From the NCBI RefSeq assembly GCF_003003255.1, contig NZ_PVTD01000002.1:310001-374000 (forward strand): a stretch of 64,000 nt of DNA, given 5' to 3'. The position numbers and the translations under genes were made by a program. The number at the start of each line of letters is the position of its first letter. The first letter of the stretch is position 1. Under the pieces are notes generated by a model. The model worked only from the letters and a program-made list of their open reading frames with translations. It searched no databases and was not told the DNA's origin. This DNA is from Aliiruegeria haliotis (GTDB lineage: Bacteria; Pseudomonadota; Alphaproteobacteria; Rhodobacterales; Rhodobacteraceae). This document shows, one piece after another, positions 8,643-17,467 of this stretch.

Positions 8643-10251
8643 GAACATGTGGCTGATCATCCTCGGGATGAGCCTTTTGGCCGGCATCCTCTCCGGAATC
8701 CCGGTGATGCTGATCCTGGCCGGCGTTCCCGTGGTCGTGGCCTTCGTGGCATCGGCCTTCGGCGCCTTCGACCTCAGCTTCCTGCAGGCATATCCGCAGC
8801 GAGCCTTCGGGGTAATGCAGAACTCCCTCCTGATCGCGGTGCCGCTGTTCGTCCTGATGGGCGTGCTGTTGGAGCGCTCACGGGTGGCCGAACGCACCTT
8901 GATGCAGGTCAGTCGCCTTCTAGGTGGCTCGCCGCGGGCGCTGGCCCTTTCCGTGCTCCTGATCGCCACGCTGATCGCCGCCTCCACCGGCATCATCGGA
9001 GCCACCATCGTCATGCTTGCCATGATCTCCCTGCCGGCCATGCGCCGCGTCGGGGTGCCGGACGCCACCTCCAGCGGCCTGATCTGTGCCGCGGGAACGC
9101 TGGGCCAGATCATCCCGCCCTCGATCGTCCTGATCCTGCTGGGCGACCAGGTCGCCAATGCCTATCTCGATGCCCAGCAACGGGCGGGGAACTTCGCTCC
9201 GGACGCGGTCACCGTCGGCGATCTTTTCGCCGGGGCGTTGGTGCCGGGATTGGTGCTGGTGCTGCTCTACGGGATCTTCATCTCCTTCCGGCTGGCGCGG
9301 GTGCCCGCCGAAGCCGTGGACACCGATCCGAAGATTGGCCTTTGGGATGTGATGCGGGAAGTGCTGCCGCCGATCCTGCTCATCCTCGCGGTGCTTGGCT
9401 CGATCCTCGCCGGTGTCGCCACCCCGACAGAGGCCGCAGCCATCGGCGTTGCCGGCACCTTGCTGATCACCGCCGCGCGCGTGACAACCGCCAGCGACGC
9501 CGCCTCCCAACCTGACGGCACAGCCCCCCGCACACCCGAAAAGCGCCGCAGCCCGGCCTGGCTGCGCCACGGCATGACCGCGACCGCTGTGGCCGGTTTC
9601 GCCCTGGTGATCCTGCGGTTGACCGGGGTCGGTCGGATCAACCTCAGCTCCGGGGAACTGACCCTTGGCGGCGGCTCGATCCTTGCCCTCGGCCTGACCG
9701 CGCTCGTGGTGATCGGGTTGAGCGTGGCCGTCGTCACATTGACCCGTTCGGGCGTTTTCGGCGCTGCACTGGGAGAGGCCGCCAAGGTCTCCGGCATGAT
9801 CTTCGGCATCATCCTCGCCGCCTCCATGCTGAGCCTCGTCTTCCGCGGCTTCGGGGGCGACGACTGGGTGCACGCATTGCTGACCAACCTGCCGGGCGAT
9901 CACACGACGATGTTGATCTTCACCCTTCTGGTGATCTTCGCGATGGGATTCATCCTCGAATTCATCGAGATCGTCTTCATCGTCATTCCGCTCGTCGGCC
10001 CGATCCTGCTTCAGGATGTCGATCCGGTCTGGTTCGCGGTGCTGGTTGCGCTCAACCTGCAAACCTCGTTCCTGACACCGCCCTTCGGGTTCGCCCTGTT
10101 CTATTTCCGCTCCGCCGCTCCGGAAGAGATCACCACCAGCACGATCTACCGCGCCGTGGTGCCGTTCATTCTCATCCAGGTCGTGACGCTGGGCATCGTG
10201 TTCCTGTGGCCGCCGCTGGCGACCTGGCTGCCGCAAGTTCTGTTCGGATAA
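8635..10251 (+). CDS. TRAP transporter large permease (DctM-type), extended form
   Basis: The transport subunit of the TRAP system, an inner-membrane protein with more than ten hydrophobic helices. Family marks include PQRAFGVMQNSLLIAVPLF, TGIIGATIVMLAMISLPAM and GTLGQIIPPSIVLILLGD. At 538 residues it is about 100 longer than common DctM proteins; the extra length is a hydrophilic Pro/Arg-rich loop plus hydrophobic segments at about residues 285-375, after the TEAAAIG motif. Overlaps dctQ by eight bases; dctP follows 44 bases later. Confidence 0.93.
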   Translation: MLENMWLIILGMSLLAGILSGIPVMLILAGVPVVVAFVASAFGAFDLSFLQAYPQRAFGVMQNSLLIAVPLFVLMGVLLERSRVAERTLMQVSRLLGGSPRALALSVLLIATLIAASTGIIGATIVMLAMISLPAMRRVGVPDATSSGLICAAGTLGQIIPPSIVLILLGDQVANAYLDAQQRAGNFAPDAVTVGDLFAGALVPGLVLVLLYGIFISFRLARVPAEAVDTDPKIGLWDVMREVLPPILLILAVLGSILAGVATPTEAAAIGVAGTLLITAARVTTASDAASQPDGTAPRTPEKRRSPAWLRHGMTATAVAGFALVILRLTGVGRINLSSGELTLGGGSILALGLTALVVIGLSVAVVTLTRSGVFGAALGEAAKVSGMIFGIILAASMLSLVFRGFGGDDWVHALLTNLPGDHTTMLIFTLLVIFAMGFILEFIEIVFIVIPLVGPILLQDVDPVWFAVLVALNLQTSFLTPPFGFALFYFRSAAPEEITTSTIYRAVVPFILIQVVTLGIVFLWPPLATWLPQVLFG

Positions 10252-10295
10252 CTGAAGAACCGGGGCGGTGGTGCCCCGCATGAAGGGAGAAGAAG

Positions 10296-11360
10296 ATGAA
10301 ACGTCGCGATTTCCTGAAGACCGGGGCCATTGCCGCCCCCGCCGCAGCCCTCGCCGCACCTGCCATCGCGCAAGGCGTGATCGAGTGGAAATGCCCGACC
10401 TCCTTCCCGTCGAAAGCCCCCGGGATCGGGACCAATGCGACCACCTTCGTCGAGCGTGTGAATGCCATGGCCGATGGCCGGCTGAAGCTGAAGCTCTATT
10501 CGGGCGGCGAGCTTGTCCCTGCCTTTGCCGTGGAAGATGCAGTGCAGAACGGCACCGCCGAGATCGGTCATGGAACGCCCTACTACAACGCCGGCAAGAA
10601 CTCCGCGAACCACTTCTTCACCACGATCCCGTTTGGGATGACAGCCACCGAGATGTCGGCCTGGTTGAAGTTCGGCGGCGGCCAGGACCTCTACGACGAG
10701 ATCTACGGCCAGCGGAACCTCGTGCCCTTCAACTCGGGCAACTCGACCGTGCAAGCTGCGGGCTGGTTCAAGAAGGAGATCACCTCGGTCGAGGATTTCT
10801 CCGGCCTTAACATGCGGATCGCCGGGCTTGGCGGCGAGGCCATGCGCAAGCTCGGTGTGAATGCCGTGCTTCTGCCGCCGACCGAGATCTTCCCCGCCTT
10901 CCAGTCCGGCGCCATCGACGCCGCCGAATGGGTTGGCCCGATGCTCGACCAGGCCTTCGGCATGAACAAGGTCGCCGATATCTGCTACGCGCCCGCCTTC
11001 CACGAGCCCGGCGCAGGCCTGAACGTCGTGGTGAACAAGGACGCCTGGGAGAGCCTCAGCCCCGACCTTCAGGCGATCATCCGCAATGCCGCCGAAGCCG
11101 CGGAATCGGAGACCATCGCCCAGTTCGAGTATTTCAACGCCCAGGCGTTCAAGGCGTTGCAGGACAGCGGCGTCATGTTCAAGACCTTCCCGGAGGAAGT
11201 CCTTGCGGCGCTGAAGACGGCCGTGGTCGAGGTTCTGGACGAGCAGGCCGCCGCCAATCCCGACTTCGCGCGCTGCCTTGAGAGCTACAATGCCTACTTG
11301 TCCGTTGCCAGACCATACAGCGCCGCCTTCTCGGCCCCGTCGATGCTGCAACGCGGCTGA
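10296..11360 (+). CDS. TRAP substrate-binding protein, 2-oxo-acid/lactate type (TakP-like)
   Basis: Periplasmic binding protein that delivers substrate to DctQM. The N terminus has a twin-arginine signal (KRRDFLKTG followed by an alanine-rich core and APAIAQ cleavage site), so export is probably by Tat. The middle resembles TakP from Rhodobacter: GWFKKEI, the ligand-contact stretch MRIAGLGGEAMRKLGV, and DAAEWVGP. This suggests a 2-oxo acid or lactate as ligand rather than C4-dicarboxylate; the substrate is inferred from motif memory only. The ribosome-binding site AGGGAGAAG is strong. A hairpin follows the stop, closing the operon. Confidence 0.92.
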   Translation: MKRRDFLKTGAIAAPAAALAAPAIAQGVIEWKCPTSFPSKAPGIGTNATTFVERVNAMADGRLKLKLYSGGELVPAFAVEDAVQNGTAEIGHGTPYYNAGKNSANHFFTTIPFGMTATEMSAWLKFGGGQDLYDEIYGQRNLVPFNSGNSTVQAAGWFKKEITSVEDFSGLNMRIAGLGGEAMRKLGVNAVLLPPTEIFPAFQSGAIDAAEWVGPMLDQAFGMNKVADICYAPAFHEPGAGLNVVVNKDAWESLSPDLQAIIRNAAEAAESETIAQFEYFNAQAFKALQDSGVMFKTFPEEVLAALKTAVVEVLDEQAAANPDFARCLESYNAYLSVARPYSAAFSAPSMLQRG

Positions 11361-11367
11361 ATGGCCC

Positions 11368-11400
11368 GTGCCCCCGGCGTCACCTTGGCGGCGGGGGCAC
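11368..11400 (+). terminator. Hairpin after the TRAP operon
   Basis: GTGCCCCCG (11368-11376) pairs with CGGGGGCAC (11392-11400) across a 15-base loop, starting seven bases after the dctP stop. No T-run follows, as is common for GC-rich terminators. Confidence 0.6.
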
Positions 11401-11799
11401 AACACGCACCCCTCAGGCATCGACGCCAAAGGTGCGCCTTGGCGGGCGAGCCTTTCCCGGCAAGAGCGGTGCTTTCCAACCGTGCCCCGCATACCTTCGG
11501 CTGCCCCAATCGATGTGCCCACCGGGGGCCTGCGCCGCATCGCGGCGCCATCGCCGCTCGGGCTCTGCCCGGCGGCTGCTTCCCCTGCCCGCCTTTGATC
11601 CGCCGCAGTCAAGACGCCGGGCCAGTACGCACCCACTTCGCTCCGACATCGACTGGCCGCGCTCCGGAGGTCTGGGGCAACCACATCCGGATCGGTGACA
11701 ACTCCGTGAATCTCGTTTAGAAGTGAACATGTTGACGGCCACCGCCGCCTGAACAGGGCCACTCCCCTGTCCGGGGGCCATCTGAGACGACCGTGGAGC
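11401..11799. other. Non-coding stretch ahead of the Crp/Fnr gene
   Basis: About 400 bases with no supported gene. It should hold the promoter of the Crp/Fnr-type regulator. I find no consensus FNR box; a TTGAT...GTCAA pair near 11597 has the wrong spacing. Confidence 0.4.
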
Positions 11800-12447
11800 A
11801 TGACGGAACAGGACAGTGAAGAAGACTGGGGCACGCGTCTGGTCGCGTTGCTCGGCGCGCGGCTGAAGGAGATCCGTCTCAAGGCAGGCGCGGTGCTCTT
11901 TGAGCAAGGCGACCACGATGACCGGTTGTTCATCCTCGACGAGGGAACGCTGGAGATCGGGGTCCTGACCGCTGCGGGCCGGAAACTATCCCTGAGCCGC
12001 CTCGATGCCGGTGCCGTATTTGGGGAGATCGCGATTTTCGATCCGGGGCCCCGCACCGCACGGGCCAAGGCGCTGTCCAACTGCCGGCTGCGCATGATTG
12101 GGCAGGATGCCCTTCTCCGGGAACTGACCCACAGCCCCGAGATCGCCCTTGCCCTGCTCCGCGTTGCCGGTCAGCGGATGCGGCTGATGAACCAGCAGGT
12201 CCAGGATCAGGTCTTCCTGCCGCCGACTCCGCGCCTTGCGGCACAGCTGCTCCTACTGGCCGATACCAAGGACACGATCCGCATGTCCCAGGCAGAGCTT
12301 GCCGACTACGTTGGCGCGACCCGCGAACATGTCTCAAAGACGCTGGCGGAATGGCGCCGTGGCAATCTCGTCGATGTCGGCCGCGGGCGAATCCGGTTGC
12401 TGGACCGGGCCGAGCTTGCAAGGCTCCGGGATTGCGAACAAATCTGA
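11800..12447 (+). CDS. Crp/Fnr-family transcription regulator
   Basis: A 215-residue cytoplasmic regulator. Residues about 20-125 form the cyclic-nucleotide-type beta-barrel (QGDHDDRLFILDEGTLEI and GAVFGEIAIFDPGPRTARAKA, the latter close to the cAMP phosphate-binding cassette GE-x5-R-x-A). A long dimer helix follows, then a winged helix with the recognition part LADYVGATREHVSKTLAEWR. There are no clustered N-terminal cysteines, so it is not an iron-sulfur FNR. A perfect TGTGA-N6-TCACA sequence lies 38 bases after its stop. The ligand is unknown, but the barrel favours a cyclic nucleotide. Confidence 0.93.
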   Translation: MTEQDSEEDWGTRLVALLGARLKEIRLKAGAVLFEQGDHDDRLFILDEGTLEIGVLTAAGRKLSLSRLDAGAVFGEIAIFDPGPRTARAKALSNCRLRMIGQDALLRELTHSPEIALALLRVAGQRMRLMNQQVQDQVFLPPTPRLAAQLLLLADTKDTIRMSQAELADYVGATREHVSKTLAEWRRGNLVDVGRGRIRLLDRAELARLRDCEQI

Positions 12448-12485
12448 CCTGTTCTGGCCATTAATCTCGGTTAACTAGCAGCTTG

Positions 12486-12501
12486 TGTGAACCGGCTCAC
12501 A
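12486..12501. promoter_or_regulatory. CRP-type operator, perfect TGTGA-N6-TCACA
   Basis: The sequence TGTGAACCGGCTCACA matches the classical CRP half-site pair exactly. It lies just downstream of the Crp/Fnr gene rather than upstream, in a 440-base non-coding stretch before the ppc terminator. Confidence 0.45.
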
Positions 12502-12855
12502 GAAACCGGGGGTCACAGGTGCCATACATGGGACATGGCCGCGTTGGTCATGTTTCCGAGTGGACCCGTCATGATATCGCAGGACATCGAGAGCTCAAAC
12601 TCAGCGGAGATTGCCTCCGTACCGATGGACTTGCGGCGACTGGCTGCCCCGCGTCGTTCGCACTTGCCTTGTTCTGGGGCTTCCCGGTGTGGCGCAGGGT
12701 ATTGGTCCGGGTTTTTCTGCGGCGCCCGTCGCAACAAGCCCTTTTCAGTAGCAAGTTGTTTCCCAAATGGTCGGCTGGTGATGTCTATTCCAACATCCCC
12801 AATGTCCTGAAGGCGTGCGGCGGCACGCCGGATATATGCTCCAGGCCGATCATGG
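12502..12855. other. Non-coding stretch between Crp/Fnr gene and ppc terminator
   Basis: About 350 bases lacking a credible gene. Short open frames are present but are Arg/Cys-rich and have no ribosome-binding site. If the CRP-type site is used, an unannotated small RNA could start here; no terminator confirms that on the plus strand. Confidence 0.35.
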
Positions 12856-12882
12856 TGGGGCGGGGAGAGTGGCCCCGCCCCA
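12856..12882 (-). terminator. Hairpin terminator after ppc
   Basis: TGGGGCGGGG (12856-12865) and CCCCGCCCCA (12873-12882) form a perfect 10-bp stem with a 7-base loop, eight bases past the ppc stop codon on the minus strand. Confidence 0.65.
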
Positions 12883-12890
12883 TCGCTTTT

Positions 12891-15602
12891 CTAGCCGGTG
12901 TTGCGCAGCCCCGACGCCACGCCGTTGATCGACAGCAGCAATCCGCGTTGCAACCGTTCGGTGATTTCCTCGGAACGGGCCTTCTTGAGAAGGGCGACCT
13001 GGATATGGTTCAGCGGATCGAGATACGGCGTACGGTCCTCCAGATCCTCGCCCGGGCGCTGGCCGGTGATCGTTTCCAACGCCTGCACCGTGGCCTCCCA
13101 TTCCTCCGAGATCCGACTGAAGATCCGATCACGAAGCTCTGTGTCCGGCACAAGATCGGCGTAGTGCGCCGCAATCGACAGATCGCTCTTCCGGATCATC
13201 GAGGCAACCTTGTCCACCAGCGAATGGAAGAAGGGCCATTCCCGGTAGAGAGCCACAAGAGCCTCCGGATCGCCGGCATCGCTCTCCAGCCATTGCCGGA
13301 TCGCGGTGCCGAAACCGTACCAGCCGGGCAGCATCAGCCGGCATTGCGCCCAACTGAAGACCCAGGGAATTGCCCGCAACGACCGGATCTCCCGCGTGGC
13401 GGAGCGCGACGCGGGGCGCGACCCGATGTTGAGACCCGCGATTTCGCTGATGATCGTCGATTCCCAGAAGAACTCCTCGAACCCCTCGGTGTTGAAAACG
13501 AGGTCGCGATAGGCCTGGAACGCAAACTCCGAGAGGCTCTCCATGATCGCGGCCGCCTCATTGGTGGCAAGGTCTTCGCCCGGCATCAGCGAGGCTTCGA
13601 TCGTTGCTGTCACAAGCGTCTCGAGGTGGGCATAGCCGCTCTCGGGATGGGAATAGCGAGAGGAGATCACCTCCCCCTGCTCTGTCAGCCGGATCTGGCC
13701 ATCCACCGCGCCCGGCGGCTGGGCCACGATGGCTTCGCGGGCCGGTCCGCCGCCGCGACCGACAGAGCCGCCGCGGCCGTGGAACAGCCGCATTTTCAGC
13801 GACCGGGCCTTGAACAGCTTCACCAGTTCCCGTTCCGCCTTGTAGAGTTCCCAGCCGGAGGTGACGAAGCCGCCGTCCTTGTTGGAATCGCTGTAGCCCA
13901 GCATGATCTCTTGGGTGCCCGCCTGACTGTCGAGCACGCGGGCATACTCCGGCAGGTCCAGAAGATCGGAGACGATCTGCGGCCCCATGCGAAGGTCGGC
14001 GATGGTCTCGAACAGCGGCACGACCGAGATCGTGCAGGTGCCATCAGTTTGCATCAACCCGACCTGCTTGAGCAGCACGCAGACCTCCAGGACGTCGGAG
14101 ACCGACTGCGCGTTGGAGATGATCGACGTGGTGATCGCCTTCGGCCCGAACCGGTCGATGATCTCCCGGGCCGCCCTGAAGATGCGCAACTCCTTCTCGA
14201 CCGCCTCCGAGTAGGTCCAGAATGGCCGGATGAGCGATCGCGGGGAGTTCAGTTCCTCGCAGAGCAGCGCGATCCGCGCCGCTTCGTCCATCTCCTTGTA
14301 GCCGGTGCCGGGCGCGATGGCCTCGAACAGCTCCGCCAACGTGGCCTCGTGCACCATCGAGTTCTGTCGCAGATCGACACTTGAGAGATGGAAGCCGAAG
14401 CTGCGGATCTTGCCTCGCAGTTCCAGCAGTCGACCGTCGGCGATAATCGCAGCCTGGTTGGCGCGCAGCGAGGCATCGACGGCGTCGAGGACCTCCATCA
14501 GTTCCTCGGTGCCCTGGTAGGGTTCGGCCGGTTGCGCCGGGCGCGGTGGCGGGGCTTCGGGATCGATGTCCTTCAGCGTCGCGGCAAGGCGGGCAAAGAC
14601 CCCGATCATGACCCGCTTGTAGGGTTCGTCGTCGCGGTGGGGGGAGGCATCGGGCGACGCCTCCGCGAGGCGCCGGACCTCGTCGCTGACCTTCACGACC
14701 CGGATCGACATCGAAAGCTCCCGGGTGAGGTGGTCGACCTCTTCGAGGTAGTGTGTGAGCGCGTGGCCGGCTTGCAGGCGGAACGCATTGCGGAGGACTT
14801 CGTCGGTGACGAAGGGATTGCCGTCCCGGTCGCCGCCAATCCAGGAGCCGATGCGCAGGAACGGCGGCGTCAGTTCGCCGGGCGGGATGTTGAGAGCATC
14901 ATGGGTCGTTTCGAGGATCTTCGGGACCGCCTCGAAAAAGGTATGGTCGTAGTAGGCCAGACCGTTCTTGATCTCGTCATTGACGGTCAGCTTGCTCCGG
15001 CGCAGCAGGTGGGTTTGCCACAGGGTCGCGATCTCGCGTTCGATGGCGCTGTCGATCTTCGCGTGATCGAGCCCCACCGCGCGCGCCCGTGTCCGCTCGT
15101 CAAGCAGCCGGACGATGGAGAACTCGGAGCGCATCGTGCTCTGGCGACGGATCTCCGTCGGGTGGGCCGTCAGGATCGGACTGATCAGTGCTTCTCGGAA
15201 GAACTTGAGGATCTGCTCTTCGGTGTAGCCCGCGTCGCGCACCGCCTGGATCACCACATCCAGCTCCGACGCCGCGGTGCGTTCCGCCTCAAGCGTCCCC
15301 TGATCCTGCGCGATATTCAGCAGGTGGAGGAAGTAGGTAAAGGCGCGCAGAACCTGAAGCGTGCGCTCCTCCGGCAACCCAGCAATGGTTCGTTGCAGCT
15401 TCGCATAGGCATTCTCGTCCCCGGTACGGTGGTATTCGACCGATGCCAGGCGAATGTTCTCCACCGTGTCATAGGCGAGACCGCCTTCCTGAGCGTGAAG
15501 AACGCGGCCGAGGATCTTGCCGAGGAAGCGGATACCCTGATCGGACGGAGAAAGTTGCGGACCCTTGTCGTCGGTCGCGCTTGACGGAGAAGGATTGCTC
15601 AC
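12891..15602 (-). CDS. ppc: Phosphoenolpyruvate carboxylase
   Basis: Carboxylates phosphoenolpyruvate to oxaloacetate, replenishing the TCA cycle. At 903 residues it has normal bacterial length. Catalytic marks are intact: the active-site His in TAHPTEIRRQ (about residues 160-170), GSWIGGDRDGNPFV, the LGYSDSNKDGGF block, the glycine loop FHGRGGSVGRGGGP and the C-terminal NTG. It is the most upstream of the run of minus-strand core genes here by position but has its own terminator, so it is probably a single-gene unit. Confidence 0.98.
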   Translation of the reverse strand: MSNPSPSSATDDKGPQLSPSDQGIRFLGKILGRVLHAQEGGLAYDTVENIRLASVEYHRTGDENAYAKLQRTIAGLPEERTLQVLRAFTYFLHLLNIAQDQGTLEAERTAASELDVVIQAVRDAGYTEEQILKFFREALISPILTAHPTEIRRQSTMRSEFSIVRLLDERTRARAVGLDHAKIDSAIEREIATLWQTHLLRRSKLTVNDEIKNGLAYYDHTFFEAVPKILETTHDALNIPPGELTPPFLRIGSWIGGDRDGNPFVTDEVLRNAFRLQAGHALTHYLEEVDHLTRELSMSIRVVKVSDEVRRLAEASPDASPHRDDEPYKRVMIGVFARLAATLKDIDPEAPPPRPAQPAEPYQGTEELMEVLDAVDASLRANQAAIIADGRLLELRGKIRSFGFHLSSVDLRQNSMVHEATLAELFEAIAPGTGYKEMDEAARIALLCEELNSPRSLIRPFWTYSEAVEKELRIFRAAREIIDRFGPKAITTSIISNAQSVSDVLEVCVLLKQVGLMQTDGTCTISVVPLFETIADLRMGPQIVSDLLDLPEYARVLDSQAGTQEIMLGYSDSNKDGGFVTSGWELYKAERELVKLFKARSLKMRLFHGRGGSVGRGGGPAREAIVAQPPGAVDGQIRLTEQGEVISSRYSHPESGYAHLETLVTATIEASLMPGEDLATNEAAAIMESLSEFAFQAYRDLVFNTEGFEEFFWESTIISEIAGLNIGSRPASRSATREIRSLRAIPWVFSWAQCRLMLPGWYGFGTAIRQWLESDAGDPEALVALYREWPFFHSLVDKVASMIRKSDLSIAAHYADLVPDTELRDRIFSRISEEWEATVQALETITGQRPGEDLEDRTPYLDPLNHIQVALLKKARSEEITERLQRGLLLSINGVASGLRNTG

Positions 15603-15822
15603 GGAAGAGGCTCCCTGATTGGCTTGGTCGGCCCTTCCATAATGCGGTTTTCAAAGGACTGATAGCGGTAAAGGTAGCATGGCCGGCAATCGGTCCGGTT
15701 GACTCGCAAGTGATGAAATCAGGTCGACAGGGCGACCTTGCATGACCGGTTTTGCGGCAGTCCCGGTCTGGTTTCATGCATCCCGAAGCGACACAGCACG
15801 CCGTCAACACGCTGCCGCGCCA

Positions 15823-16434
15823 TCACTCCTCGGGTCTGGCGTCCTCCAGATCCATGTATTTCTGCAACGTGACGATCTGCGCCCAGAGATAGACGAAGAG
15901 CGCGATCGGGAAACCGAAAGTCTCGATCTTCACCCAGGCGTCGGTGGACATGGTGCGCCAGACAAACTCGTTGGCGACAGCCAGAACGCCAAAGCCGATT
16001 GCCAGCCGCCATGTCAGCTTCATCCAGCCTTCGTGCGCCATCGGCATCATGTCGCCCAGCACCCAGGCGAGGTAGCTGCGCCCCTGCGCCAACCCGATGA
16101 AGAGCAGGACAGCAAACAGGCCATAGACGATTGTCGTCTTCATCTTGAAGAAGGTCTCGTCGTTGAACCAGACCGTCAGCCCCCCAAAGACGATGACCAG
16201 AAAGGCCGTGACGGCCTGGATCCGGGACAGTTTTCCAGTGAGTTTCCACAGCACCGCCATCGAGGCGAGCAGAAGCGGCACGAAGGCACCAGCGGCAACG
16301 ATGAAACCGCCATATTCCGTGCCAGCGATCGTGTAGGTCTCGTCGCGCATGTACATGTAGACGACGAAGAACGCGAGTGGAGGCCCAAGCTCGAGCACCT
16401 GTTTCAGCACCGGGTTGACGGTCCGTTCTTCCAT
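15823..16434 (-). CDS. yciB: Septation protein A family inner-membrane protein
   Basis: YciB/IspZ-family protein of 203 residues with about five hydrophobic helices and the family block FNDETFFKMKTTIVYGLFA. These proteins are linked to cell-envelope maintenance and intracellular septation. The start at 16434 follows a GAGG site nine bases away; a longer frame upstream (to 16503) is not conserved-looking. It follows the DMT permease gene by 52 bases on the same strand and may share its transcript. Confidence 0.9.
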   Translation of the reverse strand: MEERTVNPVLKQVLELGPPLAFFVVYMYMRDETYTIAGTEYGGFIVAAGAFVPLLLASMAVLWKLTGKLSRIQAVTAFLVIVFGGLTVWFNDETFFKMKTTIVYGLFAVLLFIGLAQGRSYLAWVLGDMMPMAHEGWMKLTWRLAIGFGVLAVANEFVWRTMSTDAWVKIETFGFPIALFVYLWAQIVTLQKYMDLEDARPEE

Positions 16435-16486
16435 GTATCGCGCCTCTGTTCTGGTCGGGTCTGGACACCGTGTTTTGGACGGCGTG

Positions 16487-17389
16487 TCAACCGCCGAGTT
16501 CAACGATCACGGCGCCGAGAGCAATTGTTGTCATCAGCGCCAGACGACGTGGCCCGACGGTTTCCTTCAGCACAAGCCACCCGATGAGGGCCGCGAAGAC
16601 GGTGGATGTCTCTCGCAGAACGGCGGCCTCGCCGACCTTGTCGAGACGTGTGGCGAGCATCACCGAGCCGAAGCTACCCCAGGCCACGATGGCCCCGAAG
16701 AAGCCCATGCCGAGAAGCGGGCGCAATGGCGGGTGGCTTGCCATGTTGTGCCAGCGAAGTGCGGCGATGATCGGCATGTCTATGGCGGTGAGGAAGAAGA
16801 ACCAGGCAAGGAAGGTGAACGGGTCAGGTGTGTAGCGGATGCCGAAGGCGTCGTAGGTGGTGTAGAGCGCGACCATGGCGCCGGTGAACAAGGCCAGCCA
16901 GAGGGCCGCGACAAGCGTATCGCGGTCGATCTCGATATGGATCAGGTTGTAGACAGCAAGGCCGAAGATCCCGGCCACAAGAGTCAGAACGCCAAGCCAT
17001 TGTATCAGGCTGAACGTCTCTCCGAAGAGCAGGTAGGCGCCGATGACCGTGAAAAGCGGGCCCGAACCGCGCACGACCGGGTAGACGACGGTAAAGGCCC
17101 CGCGGGAGAAGGCGAGCGCCATGCCGATCTTGTAGGCGAAGTGGATCACCATGGCGCCGCCAAGGATCAACCATGCCTTGCCCTCGGGCCACGGCACCAC
17201 GAACAGCGCGATTGGCGCGGAGAGAACGAATAGCCAGCTATCGATTGCTCCGCGCGACAGCCACGGATCATAGCGCCCCTTTTGCAGCGCACCGAAGACC
17301 GCGTGCAGGAAGGCCGCGCCAAGCGCCAGCAGTGTCGCCACCGTCGCACCGGCGTCAGTGCCCTCAAGGCTGGTGATCCATTCGGACAT
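16487..17389 (-). CDS. EamA/DMT-superfamily permease
   Basis: A 300-residue inner-membrane protein with ten predicted hydrophobic helices arranged as two EamA-like halves; the repeated pattern can be seen in YPVVRGSGPLFTVIGAYLLFGE and, in the second half, ETSTVFAALIGWLVLKE. The family exports or imports small metabolites; nothing here fixes the substrate. It lies between ftsY, from which a hairpin separates it, and yciB. Confidence 0.88.
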   Translation of the reverse strand: MSEWITSLEGTDAGATVATLLALGAAFLHAVFGALQKGRYDPWLSRGAIDSWLFVLSAPIALFVVPWPEGKAWLILGGAMVIHFAYKIGMALAFSRGAFTVVYPVVRGSGPLFTVIGAYLLFGETFSLIQWLGVLTLVAGIFGLAVYNLIHIEIDRDTLVAALWLALFTGAMVALYTTYDAFGIRYTPDPFTFLAWFFFLTAIDMPIIAALRWHNMASHPPLRPLLGMGFFGAIVAWGSFGSVMLATRLDKVGEAAVLRETSTVFAALIGWLVLKETVGPRRLALMTTIALGAVIVELGG

Positions 17390-17423
17390 GTTGTGCGGCT
17401 ACTCTCGGCTCGCCCCCGGGACA

Positions 17424-17443
17424 TCCCCCGGATCGCCGGGGGA
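17424..17443 (-). terminator. Hairpin after ftsY
   Basis: TCCCCCGG and CCGGGGGA pair perfectly around an ATCG loop, 25 bases beyond the ftsY stop codon on the minus strand. It probably separates ftsY from the permease gene. Confidence 0.5.
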
Positions 17444-17467
17444 CCTGCGGAACGTCACCGCCCCCTG

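Noticed and set aside
11597-11616. Possible FNR box before the Crp/Fnr gene
   Set aside because: TTGAT and GTCAA are separated by eight rather than four bases.
10146-12095. Minus-strand frame of about 650 codons across dctP and the Crp/Fnr gene
   Set aside because: Antisense shadow of two genes with clear family motifs; no ribosome-binding site.
12487-12810. Open frame of 107 codons starting within the CRP-type site
   Set aside because: GTG start without ribosome-binding site, no recognisable domain, and composition unlike neighbouring genes.
12483-14384. Plus-strand frame of about 630 codons opposite ppc
   Set aside because: Antisense of the highly conserved PEP carboxylase; the 5' part lacks any start signal.
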